Source: Alcaligenaceae bacterium
Lineage (GTDB): Bacteria; Pseudomonadota; Gammaproteobacteria; Burkholderiales; Burkholderiaceae_B
DNA: 61,147 nt
Assembly: GCA_012839585.1 (NCBI GenBank)
Contig: DUNB01000045.1
Location: 1-61,147, forward strand
Reading direction: 5' to 3'
Both the position numbers and the translations under genes were made by a program. Positions 8,449 through 17,583 of the stretch are shown piece after piece (within the stretch, counting starts at the first letter, position 1; each line of letters starts with the position of its first letter). The notes under the pieces were generated by a model. It did no database searches, was not told where the DNA came from, and was given only the letters and a program-made list of their open reading frames with translations.

Positions 8449-9537
8449 TTATTGACGAATACCACGTTCTTTTAGAATGGGGAGAACCTCATCGCGGAAA
8501 TACGGGAACTCTTTAGCATAATCAAAGAAAGACAGCGTCGTACCGCGGAATCCCACCTCGTGCAAAGCGCAAATCTTATCTGCCACCTGCTCGGGTGTCC
8601 CCACCAACGGGAAACCTCCGTGCCCTACTGTCATACGCTCACGAATTTGTGCTAGCAACTCGTGCGGGAAAGAGTGCGCATGCGCAAACTGTAAGTTCAC
8701 TAGGTTATCCACTGCGCCAGTGTCTGCGTTATCTAGCATACGCTGCCATTCGGCCTCGGCTTCTTCTTGGGTAGGACGACAAATTACGTGCGAGAAGGTC
8801 ATTACATCCACATTGCGACCTTTTTCCGATGCCATTTGTTTTAGTTCCACCACCTCTTTGCGGGAGCGCTCTAGCTCCATGGCTGGAGTAAACAAAAAGT
8901 TCGCGTTGCTGCTGGCAAAGTCACGGCCTTGACCTGAGCCTGCCGCATTAAAGATCGGTGGGTGATAATCAGGACGTGGGTCACCATGCACCTGATGCAG
9001 ATTGAAGTATTTACCCTCCCAATCAAAACGACCTTCATGGTCCCAGAGTTTACGCACAATATCAAACCACTCTTGGGCATAGCCGTAACGGGTCTCATGA
9101 TCATTAGGCAGTTCTAAGCCTAAGGCATCGTACTCGGGCTTGTTCCAACCTGCCACAATGTTCAGGCCCACACGATTACCACTCATTTGTGCCATGGTGG
9201 CAATTTGCTTAGCCAAAACCACGGGATGATTCGCTACGGTGTGCACCGTGGCAAACACATTAATGTTTTTTGTATGCGCCAAAAGAGCTGTAGCCCAGGT
9301 CACGGTCTCTAGCACGTAACCATGGAAGTCTGTTTCCCCGCGATACCCCACCCAACGGGCAATGGGCAGCATGAAATCAATGCCGGCGTCATCTAACATC
9401 TGAGCTAACTTTAGGTTGCTCGCCCAAGTAGCATCCCAACGCTCAGGCAGTTTAGAAACCGTCATCCCGCCACTGCAGTTGCTTGCAAAGGTTCCTAATA
9501 AAAAATGATCTTTAGCTAAAAGGCTATTTTGACTCAT
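8449..9537 (-). CDS. Luciferase-like (LLM) flavin-dependent monooxygenase
   Basis: This 362-residue TIM-barrel enzyme of the bacterial luciferase-like family uses reduced flavin and O2. The RutA/SsuD/SfnG branch is indicated by GYRGETDFHGYVLETVTWATALLAHT, the NRVGLNIVAGWNKPEY motif near residue 145 and GTPEQVADKI near the C-terminus. The substrate cannot be read from sequence. Relatives act on pyrimidines, alkanesulfonates, sulfones and similar small molecules. It lies beside a flavin reductase gene, a divergent AraC regulator and a TRAP transporter, which suggests a small imported compound, likely an acid. TTGTCTCCGGC-type sequence lies just upstream of the start. Confidence 0.88.
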   Translation of the reverse strand: MSQNSLLAKDHFLLGTFASNCSGGMTVSKLPERWDATWASNLKLAQMLDDAGIDFMLPIARWVGYRGETDFHGYVLETVTWATALLAHTKNINVFATVHTVANHPVVLAKQIATMAQMSGNRVGLNIVAGWNKPEYDALGLELPNDHETRYGYAQEWFDIVRKLWDHEGRFDWEGKYFNLHQVHGDPRPDYHPPIFNAAGSGQGRDFASSNANFLFTPAMELERSRKEVVELKQMASEKGRNVDVMTFSHVICRPTQEEAEAEWQRMLDNADTGAVDNLVNLQFAHAHSFPHELLAQIRERMTVGHGGFPLVGTPEQVADKICALHEVGFRGTTLSFFDYAKEFPYFRDEVLPILKERGIRQ

Positions 9538-9623
9538 GGTTGTCTCCGGCTAAACAAAACGATGTAATTACTATGTTTTGATTCTAGAGACCAGTCCGGC
9601 CCTGCTGCTATCAAAAAACTGCA

Positions 9624-9654
9624 GCACTATCTAAATAGTGCAAGTGAATTCACT
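9624..9654. promoter_or_regulatory. Paired palindromes between the divergent monooxygenase and AraC genes
   Basis: A perfect inverted repeat GCACTAT-CTAA-ATAGTGC (9624-9641) is followed after one base by the 12-base palindrome AGTGAATTCACT (9643-9654). They lie between two divergent genes, about 120 bases before the AraC start and about 90-120 bases before the monooxygenase start, where a regulator site is expected. AraC proteins usually bind direct repeats, so another regulator, or a dimer, may bind here. Confidence 0.4.
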
Positions 9655-9774
9655 AGTGAAAACCATAGGCAAAAAACGCGCTAAACCCCTTGTTAATACT
9701 CAGTAAATGTACTAATAGATTAGACCTAAAATAATGAGTACTATAGGAATTAGATCTTCTTTTCCGGAGTAGAT

Positions 9775-10740
9775 ATGCAGCATATCCTTCATCGTTATGC
9801 TCAACTGCAGTCTACCGATTTAGACCAGGTTCAGGCACACGTTTCCTCTGTCTTATGCCCTCATGAATTACAGCTCTATAGCGGGCATCAGGCTTTAAAC
9901 ACCGAACTCTACTATCGCCCCGCGCCACGGCTGGGCTTTGGTCGTTTACGTTATGGTGCGGCAGTACACATTCGCCCCCAACCTCTTAAAGACTTTTATC
10001 TGCTACAAATCCCCATTCATGGTCACGAGCAAATTCAGCTAAACAACCAGCGTTTTGATTATGACCTTGAGATAGCCTCTATGCTCAACCCCGATCAAGT
10101 ATTCCAAATGCAGCATAGCGATCAGGCAAACAAACTCTTCGTACGGGTCTGCAGACGTAGCCTAGAGCGCTTTTTTAACGATCACTACAAGCGCCCAATG
10201 CAGGGCACGCTACAATTCGCCCCCTTACAACACCTCAAACAAGGGGCAGGTCAAAGCCTGTGGCATATACTGCAATGGCAGTTCTCAGAGGCCTCTGATG
10301 GCGTTTTATTTGATAACCCACAAGCCATACAGCGTCTAGAGGACACCTTTTTTGCGACCTTACTCGATATTTGGCCTCACAACCAATTAGAAATCCCAAA
10401 TCATCGCGTCACACCGCATGTAATCAAACAGGCTAAAGATCATATTCAACAGCATCTGGCTTTGCCCCTAACAGTAAGTGCTATAGCTGATGCGGTGGAA
10501 ATCAGTACCCGTAGTCTTTATTCAGGTTTTAAAGACTTTGTGGGACTCAGCCCCATGCAATATGTAAAACAACAACGACTACACCATGTGCATGAACAGC
10601 TCTTAGCCGCTGACCCTAAACAACAAACCGTTACGCAGATTGCCTTGCAAGCCGGCTTTACCCATTTAGGTCAGTTCGCTGTAGATTATCAGCGCCAGTT
10701 TGGAACCAAACCCTCTCAGACTTTGCAGAGTAACGACTGA
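9775..10740 (+). CDS. AraC-family transcriptional regulator
   Basis: This 321-residue regulator has an N-terminal AraC_binding_2-like (XylS-type) effector domain (about 30-200) and a C-terminal AraC double helix-turn-helix (about 220-318). The domain shows DAVEISTRSLYSGFKDFVGLS in the first HTH and IALQAGFTHLGQFAVDYQRQFG in the second. Regulators with this architecture commonly activate catabolic operons for aromatic acids and related compounds. It is divergent from the monooxygenase gene and upstream of the TRAP genes, so it probably controls one or both. CGGAG before the ATG acts as ribosome binding site. Confidence 0.88.
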   Translation: MQHILHRYAQLQSTDLDQVQAHVSSVLCPHELQLYSGHQALNTELYYRPAPRLGFGRLRYGAAVHIRPQPLKDFYLLQIPIHGHEQIQLNNQRFDYDLEIASMLNPDQVFQMQHSDQANKLFVRVCRRSLERFFNDHYKRPMQGTLQFAPLQHLKQGAGQSLWHILQWQFSEASDGVLFDNPQAIQRLEDTFFATLLDIWPHNQLEIPNHRVTPHVIKQAKDHIQQHLALPLTVSAIADAVEISTRSLYSGFKDFVGLSPMQYVKQQRLHHVHEQLLAADPKQQTVTQIALQAGFTHLGQFAVDYQRQFGTKPSQTLQSND

Positions 10741-10932
10741 GACTCTAGGTTTTTCACCATCACATAACCCATTTTGATCGGGGGATATGCCATATTCTTA
10801 TGGTTATTTTTCAATGGCTTATCTCAAAAATAAGTATAAACCCTATGACGCAAAACCAATGCTTTAACTGTAATATATTTATTCATAAACATATGAATAT
10901 AAAAGCTTCTCTTTAGCTACACAGGAACGATT

Positions 10933-11907
10933 ATGCTTAACAAAACTGCTCGCTTTGTCCTAGGGGCTACCCTTGCCCTCAGCGCCTTTGGCGCCCAAGC
11001 CTCCGAAGCCACACTAAAAGCGGTCTCGGCATTTAACCAAGACGCTTTTTACTCTGAGCGTTTCAACGCCTTTGTAGAAAAAGTAAATAACGAAGGTAAA
11101 GGCATTTTACAAATTCACGTAGTAGGTGGCCCAGAGTCCATTCCTACCTTCGAAATCGGTAATGCCGTACGTTCCGGTGTGGTGGATTTTGCGAACAGCA
11201 GCGCCGTATTCCACGCCAACTTGGTTCCTGAAGCCTTAGCCATGACCTTAACTGATCGTCGCATGAGCGAATTGCGCGAAAACGGTGGTCATGCACTGAT
11301 GGACAAACTCCACCAAGACAAAGCCAACATGCTTTGGCTAGCTCGCGTCACCGATGGTTTGCAATACCACCTGTACGTTAATAAAGAGATTGATAAAGCC
11401 GATCTAAAAGGCTTCAAAATCCGCAGTACTCCTGTGTACCTCGCTTTGTTACGCACACTGGGCGCCACCGCATTACAAATTGCTCCCGGCGAAACCTATA
11501 CCGCCCTTGAGCGTGGCGTAGTAGACGGTTACGGCTGGCCTTCTGTGGGTCTGCTCGACCTAGGTTGGCAAGAAAAAACCAAATACCGCGTAGAGCCTGG
11601 TTTCTACAACGTTGAGGTCAGCTTCTTTATGAACAAAAACAGCTGGGAAAAACTTAACGACGAGCAAAAAGCTTTCTTACAAAAGCAAATCGAATGGGTT
11701 GAGTCTTTAAACGAAGCTGAATTGGCTCGTGGCGAACAAGAAAAACAACGTCAAGAAGACGCTGGCGTTAAGGTCTTAAAGCTCTCTGACGAGGCTTCCG
11801 CTGACCTAATCAACAAGGCTTACGCTTCTGGCTGGGAAAACCTACATAAAGTTAGCCCAAAAAATGCAGCTGAAATTGAGCGCTTATTTGGCAAAGATCC
11901 TGCCTAA
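10933..11907 (+). CDS. TRAP transporter substrate-binding protein, DctP family
   Basis: This 324-residue periplasmic binding protein has a Sec signal peptide ending near AFGAQA (about residue 23). The conserved LKGFKIRSTPVYLALLRTLGA segment carries the arginine that in TRAP proteins contacts a substrate carboxylate. ERGVVDGYGWPSVG is the usual second motif. It delivers ligand to the DctQM permease encoded downstream. The ligand is unknown, but the arginine points to an organic acid. A strong hairpin follows its stop. Confidence 0.87.
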   Translation: MLNKTARFVLGATLALSAFGAQASEATLKAVSAFNQDAFYSERFNAFVEKVNNEGKGILQIHVVGGPESIPTFEIGNAVRSGVVDFANSSAVFHANLVPEALAMTLTDRRMSELRENGGHALMDKLHQDKANMLWLARVTDGLQYHLYVNKEIDKADLKGFKIRSTPVYLALLRTLGATALQIAPGETYTALERGVVDGYGWPSVGLLDLGWQEKTKYRVEPGFYNVEVSFFMNKNSWEKLNDEQKAFLQKQIEWVESLNEAELARGEQEKQRQEDAGVKVLKLSDEASADLINKAYASGWENLHKVSPKNAAEIERLFGKDPA

Positions 11908-11929
11908 TCAGCTCTTAATTTTGAATTAA

Positions 11930-11965
11930 AAGAAGGCATCGTGTTGTAGCTAACGATGCCTTCTT
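11930..11965 (+). terminator. Intra-operon hairpin between DctP and DctQ
   Basis: A 13-base perfect stem, AAGAAGGCATCGT (11930-11942) with ACGATGCCTTCTT (11953-11965), has a ten-base loop and is followed by CCCTTTATTTTG. It lies inside the TRAP operon. It may be a leaky terminator or an mRNA-protecting hairpin that keeps binding protein in excess over permease. Confidence 0.65.
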
Positions 11966-11993
11966 CCCTTTATTTTGTTTTATAGGTTGAATC

Positions 11994-12494
11994 ATGTCCG
12001 ATACACCTGCCCCCAGCGCAAATCGCTTATACCATCTGGTCATGACCAGTTGTGGTGCGATAGCTGCTCTAACCTTTGGCCTGATGAGTGTTCTTGTCAC
12101 CGCCGATGTGGTGTTACGAAACCTAAATATTGACCTGATCCCGGCTGGCGTAGAAATCACCGAGTACATGTTAATGATCGCGACCTTTCTCGCAGCACCT
12201 TGGTTGCTTTATCACAATGGTCACATCCGCGTCGATGTAATCGTTAACATTTTGCCCAAAGGCACACAGCGCCTCTTATCCGTGCTGTGTAATCTGATCG
12301 GACTATTCGTTTGTGGCGTGTTAGCCCAGCAGTCATTAACAGTACTCCTGGATACGCATCAACAAGGCAGTTTGGTATTTAAAGAGCTCATTTTTCCTGA
12401 ATGGTGGCTCAGTGTGCCGTTACTAACAGGTGCGACCTTACTCTCTCTTGAGTTCATTCGCCGCCTTTTTCTTGATTTGCGTACAAAGGTGTAA
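11994..12494 (+). CDS. TRAP transporter small permease, DctQ family
   Basis: This 166-residue protein has four predicted membrane helices (about residues 20-45, 55-75, 95-115 and 135-155), the usual DctQ size and topology. The DVVLRNLN segment after helix 1 and the EITEYMLMIATFLAAPWLLYH stretch are typical. It forms the membrane complex with DctM, whose gene starts two bases after its stop. Confidence 0.84.
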   Translation: MSDTPAPSANRLYHLVMTSCGAIAALTFGLMSVLVTADVVLRNLNIDLIPAGVEITEYMLMIATFLAAPWLLYHNGHIRVDVIVNILPKGTQRLLSVLCNLIGLFVCGVLAQQSLTVLLDTHQQGSLVFKELIFPEWWLSVPLLTGATLLSLEFIRRLFLDLRTKV

Positions 12495-12496
12495 CC

Positions 12497-13816
12497 ATGG
12501 AATGGCAATCTGCATTAGCCCTTATGCTTGGGGCATTATTCTTTTTTATGGCCATTGGTACACCCGTGGTCTTTGCCTTTTTGGCAGTCAACTTAATTGG
12601 TGCTTGGGTCTTTTTAGGCCAAGAGGCCGGCTTGTCTCAGTGGGTACGTAATACCACGTCATCCATTACCAGTTTTTCGCTCACACCCATTCCCTTATTT
12701 GTACTAATGGGAGAGGTGCTCTTTCATACGGGGCTGGCTTTTAAGGCCATTAACTCCATCGAGCGCATTATTTCTCGCGTTCCTGGAAAACTCTCCATCG
12801 TCAGTATTTTAGGTGGTACCACCTTCGCGACTCTTTCTGGTTCGTCCATTGCCAATACGGCCATGATGGGCGGCGTGATGATGCCCGAAATGCAACGTCG
12901 CGGCTATCACCCTACCATGTCGATGGGTCCAATTATGGCGGTAGGTGGTATCGCGATGTTGATTCCTCCTTCTGCGCTAGCCGTGATGTTGGGTAGTTTG
13001 GCAGGCATTTCTATTGAGCGCCTCCTAATCGGCGGTATCTTGCCCGGTCTAGTCATGGCCATCGGCTTTTTAGGCTATGTGATCATTCGCAGTCGTTTAC
13101 GCCCACAAGACGCCCCCTCTGACCCAGATGATGAAATCCACGTCAAAGGTTGGGAAAAATGGAAACCTTTCTTCCGTGATGTCGTGCCCCTACTCGGTAT
13201 CTTTATTGCGGTTGTGGGTTCTATGTTAGCTGGCTGGGCCTCGCCTACCGAGTCTGCCGCTATTGGTGTGACAGCCTCTGTCATCGCTACCATCTTTTAT
13301 GGTGCGTTAAGCAAAAAAGCCCTATGGACCAGTTTGATCGAAACCGCTAAAGTTTCTGTGATCATTCTATTTATTTTGGCCGCTTCGACTACCTTTGCTC
13401 AGCTCTTGAGTTTTTCCGGCGCCAGCACTGGTTTTCTAAGCTTAATCAAAAGCATGGAACTGACCCCCGTCACGTTAGTGCTCGGTATGTTAGCCATTCT
13501 ATTAGTCCTAGGGATGGTGTTGGATCAAGTCAGTATGATGATGATCGCTTTGCCGTTTTTCATGCCCTTGGCTAATGCGGCTGGTGTGGATAGTGTGTGG
13601 CTAGGTGTGATGATTCTCATCACCTTAGAAATCGGTCTGTTAACACCGCCTTTTGGCTTGCTCTTGATTGTGATGCAAAGTGTGGTGCCACCCTCTATAC
13701 GCTTGCCACAGATTTATCGTGCAGCGGTACCTTTCCTCGTCATCGAGATCGTGGTATTGGCACTGGTATTTACTCTGCCTTGGATCGCTACAGGACTACC
13801 TAATCTGATCAGGTAA
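12497..13816 (+). CDS. TRAP transporter large permease, DctM family
   Basis: This 439-residue integral membrane protein has about 12 hydrophobic segments. Family motifs are TPIPLFVLMGEVLFHTG, the GGTTFATLSGSSIANTAMMG region and the C-terminal LLTPPFGLLLIV. It is the sodium-coupled transport subunit working with DctP and DctQ. It is the last gene of the operon; a palindromic terminator follows at 13821. Confidence 0.88.
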   Translation: MEWQSALALMLGALFFFMAIGTPVVFAFLAVNLIGAWVFLGQEAGLSQWVRNTTSSITSFSLTPIPLFVLMGEVLFHTGLAFKAINSIERIISRVPGKLSIVSILGGTTFATLSGSSIANTAMMGGVMMPEMQRRGYHPTMSMGPIMAVGGIAMLIPPSALAVMLGSLAGISIERLLIGGILPGLVMAIGFLGYVIIRSRLRPQDAPSDPDDEIHVKGWEKWKPFFRDVVPLLGIFIAVVGSMLAGWASPTESAAIGVTASVIATIFYGALSKKALWTSLIETAKVSVIILFILAASTTFAQLLSFSGASTGFLSLIKSMELTPVTLVLGMLAILLVLGMVLDQVSMMMIALPFFMPLANAAGVDSVWLGVMILITLEIGLLTPPFGLLLIVMQSVVPPSIRLPQIYRAAVPFLVIEIVVLALVFTLPWIATGLPNLIR

Positions 13817-13820
13817 ACAT

Positions 13821-13846
13821 AAAGGGAGCCTAGGCTCCCTTTATTA
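13821..13846. terminator. Palindromic bidirectional terminator
   Basis: AAAGGGAGCC-TA-GGCTCCCTTT (13821-13842) is a near-perfect palindrome with A-rich and T-rich flanks. It lies between the converging dctM-type and rhlE genes and can serve both. Confidence 0.8.
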
Positions 13847-13871
13847 TTTGGCTATCAGACCACTACAAGTC

Positions 13872-15338
13872 TTAGCGTGCTGCGCGGCTTGCACCAGAGC
13901 GAGGACCCGATTTCTTGCCAGCAAAATTACCAGGACGGCCGCCTGTAGGGCGAGCAGCTGGTTTGCCACTGCGATCACGACGAGGCTTAGCGCTTGCACC
14001 ACCATTTTCAGCAGGAGCGCGGAAATCTGGACGGCTATCACCACGGGCGGCAGGACGTGTGTCATTACCGTTTGGACGGGCTGGACGGCTATCGCGGAAT
14101 TCGCCAGCGGCTTTAGGAGCACCACTGTTAAAAGATGGACGACGACGGCTACCAGCACCTGCGCCACCCCCTTTACGGGATTTGAAAGTAGGACGTACTG
14201 TTTTGGTTGGCTCCAAACCTGGAATGACTTCAACAGGAATAGGCTGACCAATGAAATGTTCGATACGACGTACTTTATGACGCTCGGACACGTTAGCCAA
14301 GGTAAAGGCTAAACCATCTTTACCCGCACGACCGGTACGACCGATACGGTGGGTGTAGTCTTCGGCTTGCATTGGCAAGTCGTAGTTAATGGCGTGGCTG
14401 ATACCTTGTACGTCAATACCGCGAGCGGCAACGTCAGTAGCAACCAAAACGCGTAAACGACCACGCTGTAACAAACCTAGGGTACGTGTGCGCTGACGCT
14501 GATTCATATCGCCGTGCAAAGCACCTGCGGAGAAACCTTCTTCACAAAGACGATCGGCTAACTCATCGGCACCGCGTTTGGTCGCGGTAAAGATAATGGC
14601 TTGATCCAAAGTGGCATCACGCAATAGGTGATCCAACAGTTGCTCTTTGTGATGGGTGTTATCTGCGTACAACAACGCTTGAGTGATGTTCTCGTGTTTT
14701 TGTTTTTGACCGGAAACCTCTATGGATAGAGGCTTGTTCATCATTTTGCTGGCTAGCTGGGCTACGGTACCGTCTAAGGTCGCCGAGAACAGCAGTGTCT
14801 GGCGATCAGATGGTGTGCGGGCCACAATGCTTTCGATGTCTTCGATAAAGCCCATATCCAACATGCGATCGGCCTCGTCCAACACCAAGGTGTGAACGGT
14901 GTCCAATTTAACGCGTTTGGCTTGGATATGATCCATCAAGCGACCAGGGGTAGCCACCAACACATCAACACGACGGGATAGCGCTTTTAGCTGAGCACCG
15001 TAAGGCATACCGCCCACGATCACGGCCACACGCAAGTCACGACAGTTGGAGGCATAGGTTTTGGCGGCTTCACCCACCTGCATAGCCAATTCGCGAGTTG
15101 GCGCTAGAACCAACACGGACACACCGCGCTGTTTGCTAGGGTTGGCTACGATGCGGTTCAAAGCAGGCAGCATAAAAGCCGCTGTTTTACCGCTACCCGT
15201 TTGCGCTGAAACCATTAAGTCATGGCCTTCAAGGGCTTTAGGGATAGAAGAGGTCTGAACAGGCGTTGGCTCTGTAAAACCGGCTTTTTGTAAGGCGGAT
15301 AGAATAGGAGCGGCCAAACCTAGGGATTCAAAAGACAT
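13872..15338 (-). CDS. rhlE: DEAD-box ATP-dependent RNA helicase, RhlE-like
   Basis: RNA helicase of about 488 residues, counted from the ATG at 15338 (MSFESLGLAAPILSAL). An upstream in-frame ATG at 15446 would add 36 residues that do not match the family, so the shorter start is preferred. Motifs are AQTGSGKT (Walker A), PTRELA, VLDEADRML (DEAD), FSAT and HRIGRTGRAG. The C-terminal tail of about 110 residues is basic and rich in Arg, Gly, Pro and Ser, typical of RhlE proteins that act in ribosome assembly and RNA turnover. Confidence 0.88.
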   Translation of the reverse strand: MSFESLGLAAPILSALQKAGFTEPTPVQTSSIPKALEGHDLMVSAQTGSGKTAAFMLPALNRIVANPSKQRGVSVLVLAPTRELAMQVGEAAKTYASNCRDLRVAVIVGGMPYGAQLKALSRRVDVLVATPGRLMDHIQAKRVKLDTVHTLVLDEADRMLDMGFIEDIESIVARTPSDRQTLLFSATLDGTVAQLASKMMNKPLSIEVSGQKQKHENITQALLYADNTHHKEQLLDHLLRDATLDQAIIFTATKRGADELADRLCEEGFSAGALHGDMNQRQRTRTLGLLQRGRLRVLVATDVAARGIDVQGISHAINYDLPMQAEDYTHRIGRTGRAGKDGLAFTLANVSERHKVRRIEHFIGQPIPVEVIPGLEPTKTVRPTFKSRKGGGAGAGSRRRPSFNSGAPKAAGEFRDSRPARPNGNDTRPAARGDSRPDFRAPAENGGASAKPRRDRSGKPAARPTGGRPGNFAGKKSGPRSGASRAAR

Positions 15339-15597
15339 ATAAAACCTTTGTCGTAAGCACGACAATAGCTGCACCAATGAACGAAAAATCATAGGCGCAA
15401 AGATTAATTGGAAAGCATCGGGCCGACCAATCAACCTAAAAAGCAAGGCATTAATATGCTAGAACAGGCTTGGGGGTCAGAAAACGCGATGACATGGCAG
15501 CAAAAGCTGCTGCAAAATGAAGATATCATTGATTAGCTTTTAAAAGCTAAGCCAACCATTAACGCATATATTTGTACTCTTGGCAAGTACTAAATGC

Positions 15598-15622
15598 AAA
15601 GCCCCTTATAAAAAGGGGCTCA
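15598..15622 (-). terminator. Hairpin downstream of ssb
   Basis: AAAGCCCCTTATAAAAAGGGGCTCA forms an AGCCCC/GGGGCT stem just past the ssb stop. The T run on the minus strand is short, so termination strength is uncertain. Confidence 0.6.
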
Positions 15623-15655
15623 GAGATAAAATCACGACTCGTGTTTTTATGTCAT

Positions 15656-16165
15656 TTAGAACGGAATATCGTCATCCATGTCACCCATGCTATCCATGGG
15701 GTTGGCCTGATAATTCTGCTTGGGAGCCTGTGCAGCAGCAGGGTTAGGCTGTGCTGGGGCTGGGCGTTTTTGTTGTGGGGCATCTTGGTTGAAATCATCT
15801 GCTGGCGCAGCGCTGTAATCACCACCGCCATCACCACGACCACCTAACATTTGCATTTGATCTGCAATGATTTCTGTGGTGTAACGATCTTGACCGTCTT
15901 GACCCTGCCATTTACGTGTACGCAAGCGGCCTTCGATGTATACCGGACGGCCTTTGCGTAGGTATTCGCCGGCGATCTCTGCCAAACGGTTAAACATCAC
16001 CACACGGTGCCATTCGGTTTCCTCACGGCGCTCACCGGACTGATCGCGGCTGTTGTAGGTGGTTGCAATAGATAAGTTACAGATAGCAGCGCCGTTTGCG
16101 CTGTAACGTACCTCGGGATCACGCCCTAGGTTACCCACTAAAATTACTTTATTTACCGATGCCAT
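15656..16165 (-). CDS. ssb: Single-stranded DNA-binding protein
   Basis: This 169-residue SSB has an N-terminal OB fold (about 1-110) with [17 protein letters not shown] and [21 protein letters not shown] Gly/Gln/Pro-rich linker leads to the acidic tail ending DDDIPF, which recruits repair and replication proteins. It binds single-stranded DNA as a tetramer in replication, recombination and repair. The ssb-MFS-uvrA neighbourhood is common in Alcaligenaceae. Confidence 0.95.
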   Translation of the reverse strand: MASVNKVILVGNLGRDPEVRYSANGAAICNLSIATTYNSRDQSGERREETEWHRVVMFNRLAEIAGEYLRKGRPVYIEGRLRTRKWQGQDGQDRYTTEIIADQMQMLGGRGDGGGDYSAAPADDFNQDAPQQKRPAPAQPNPAAAQAPKQNYQANPMDSMGDMDDDIPF

Positions 16166-16261
16166 GATGTGTTCCTATATAAAATCTGTATGTCTGCGCT
16201 CTATTATGGGCGATTTTACACTTGCCTAACAGAGGCTAAATTTAACCAATGGTTATAACTA

Positions 16262-17470
16262 TCAAAGTTGTGCGTTAAAGCGACGTGCACTGAGCCACCA
16301 CAAAAAAGCCAACGCCGCGCCCATCCATAAGGCCCACTGTACTCCCAGCGTAGAGGCCACCAAACCACCGGCCACGCCCCCACCAAATACACCTAACGAT
16401 TGGGTAGTGTTATAAAACCCCATGGCTAAACCTTTGTAATCTGCCGGAGCCACACGTGACACCAACGAAGGCTGAAGCGCCTCTAGCGTATTAAATACAG
16501 CAAAAAACAACAACAAAAATAACACCATGCCCCATAACATCGAGCTAAACCAGGGCATGAGCGCCATCACTATAGCTAAGCTAAGCACTAACCACTGTAA
16601 GGCTTTTTTATGCGCCTTATGGGTCTCGGTGTAAATCACCGCCGGCACCATAAAAGCAAAAGAAATCAAAATAACCGGCAGGTACACTTTCCAAAGACTG
16701 CCCGAGTCCAACCCGCCTACCTGAGCTAACACGCCGGGGACAACCACAAACAAGGTCATCAAAATAAAGTGCAACGCAAACACACCAAAATTCAGACGTA
16801 ATAACTCTTTATGGCCCAGCACATCTCTCGCCTTAGCCTGAATAATGGGTTCAGCACGCGGGTATTCCGGAATGGCGAAGGTAGCAATTAACAAACACAC
16901 AAAACCCAATAAACTAATCGCCCAAAACAAGCCCGACAAGCCGAACTGCCCCACCAACACAGGGGACAACACCAATGACACGGCAAAGGATAGGCCAATC
17001 GCCGAGCCCACCATGGCCATCGCTCGGGTACGCACCTCGGGCCGCGTCGCATCCGCCACCCAAGCCGTGATGGCAGCAGATACGGCTCCTAGGCCTTGCA
17101 ACACACGGCCTACGATAATACCGTCTACACTAGTGGCCAGGGCGCTGACGACGCCGCCAATCACAAACAGCACCATCCCGCCTATGATGATCGGGCGCCG
17201 TCCCCACTTATCCGACGCGATTCCCAGCGGAATTTGCATAAGCGCCTGGGTGAGTCCGTACGCCCCCAATGCCAAGCCCACTTTCATCGCATCATTGCCA
17301 CCCACGATGGATTGGGCGGCCACGGCAAAAATAGGAGTGAGTAAAAACAAACCCAACATGCGGGTAGAAAACAACAAAGCCAACAACATGCTGGACTTAC
17401 GCTCTTGAGGGGTGAACTGCACCCGCTGAGGTTTTTTAGTCGGAATTTCCCTGCTAATAGACTGGCCCAT
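16262..17470 (-). CDS. Major facilitator superfamily transporter
   Basis: This 402-residue inner-membrane protein has about 12 hydrophobic helices. MFS signatures appear after helix 2 (GIASDKWGRRPIIIGG) and in helix 4-5 (GRVLQGLGAVSAAITAWVADATRPEVRTRAM). It resembles drug/metabolite efflux MFS proteins (YajR/MdtG-like), but the substrate is not shown. It lies between ssb and the divergent uvrA, a conserved position in related genomes. Confidence 0.85.
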   Translation of the reverse strand: MGQSISREIPTKKPQRVQFTPQERKSSMLLALLFSTRMLGLFLLTPIFAVAAQSIVGGNDAMKVGLALGAYGLTQALMQIPLGIASDKWGRRPIIIGGMVLFVIGGVVSALATSVDGIIVGRVLQGLGAVSAAITAWVADATRPEVRTRAMAMVGSAIGLSFAVSLVLSPVLVGQFGLSGLFWAISLLGFVCLLIATFAIPEYPRAEPIIQAKARDVLGHKELLRLNFGVFALHFILMTLFVVVPGVLAQVGGLDSGSLWKVYLPVILISFAFMVPAVIYTETHKAHKKALQWLVLSLAIVMALMPWFSSMLWGMVLFLLLFFAVFNTLEALQPSLVSRVAPADYKGLAMGFYNTTQSLGVFGGGVAGGLVASTLGVQWALWMGAALAFLWWLSARRFNAQL

Positions 17471-17583
17471 GCGTCACTCAAAAATTAAAGCATTACAAAT
17501 CGCTAGATACTATAAAGCGCACTATTTATCTTACCGCGCTATAGTAACAAGTTAGCCTTTTGAACATAGCACGATAAAAACGA

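Noticed and set aside
13848-14312. Several long ORFs opposite the 3' end of rhlE
   Set aside because: They are shadows of the Arg/Gly-rich tail; the rhlE frame has clear helicase motifs and the shadows match no family I know.
15339-15446. Longer rhlE start at 15446
   Set aside because: The 36 extra residues are not family-like; MSFESLG at 15338 matches typical starts.
17471-17583. LexA/SOS box upstream of uvrA
   Set aside because: No CTGT-N8-ACAG or close variant is seen in the divergent region.
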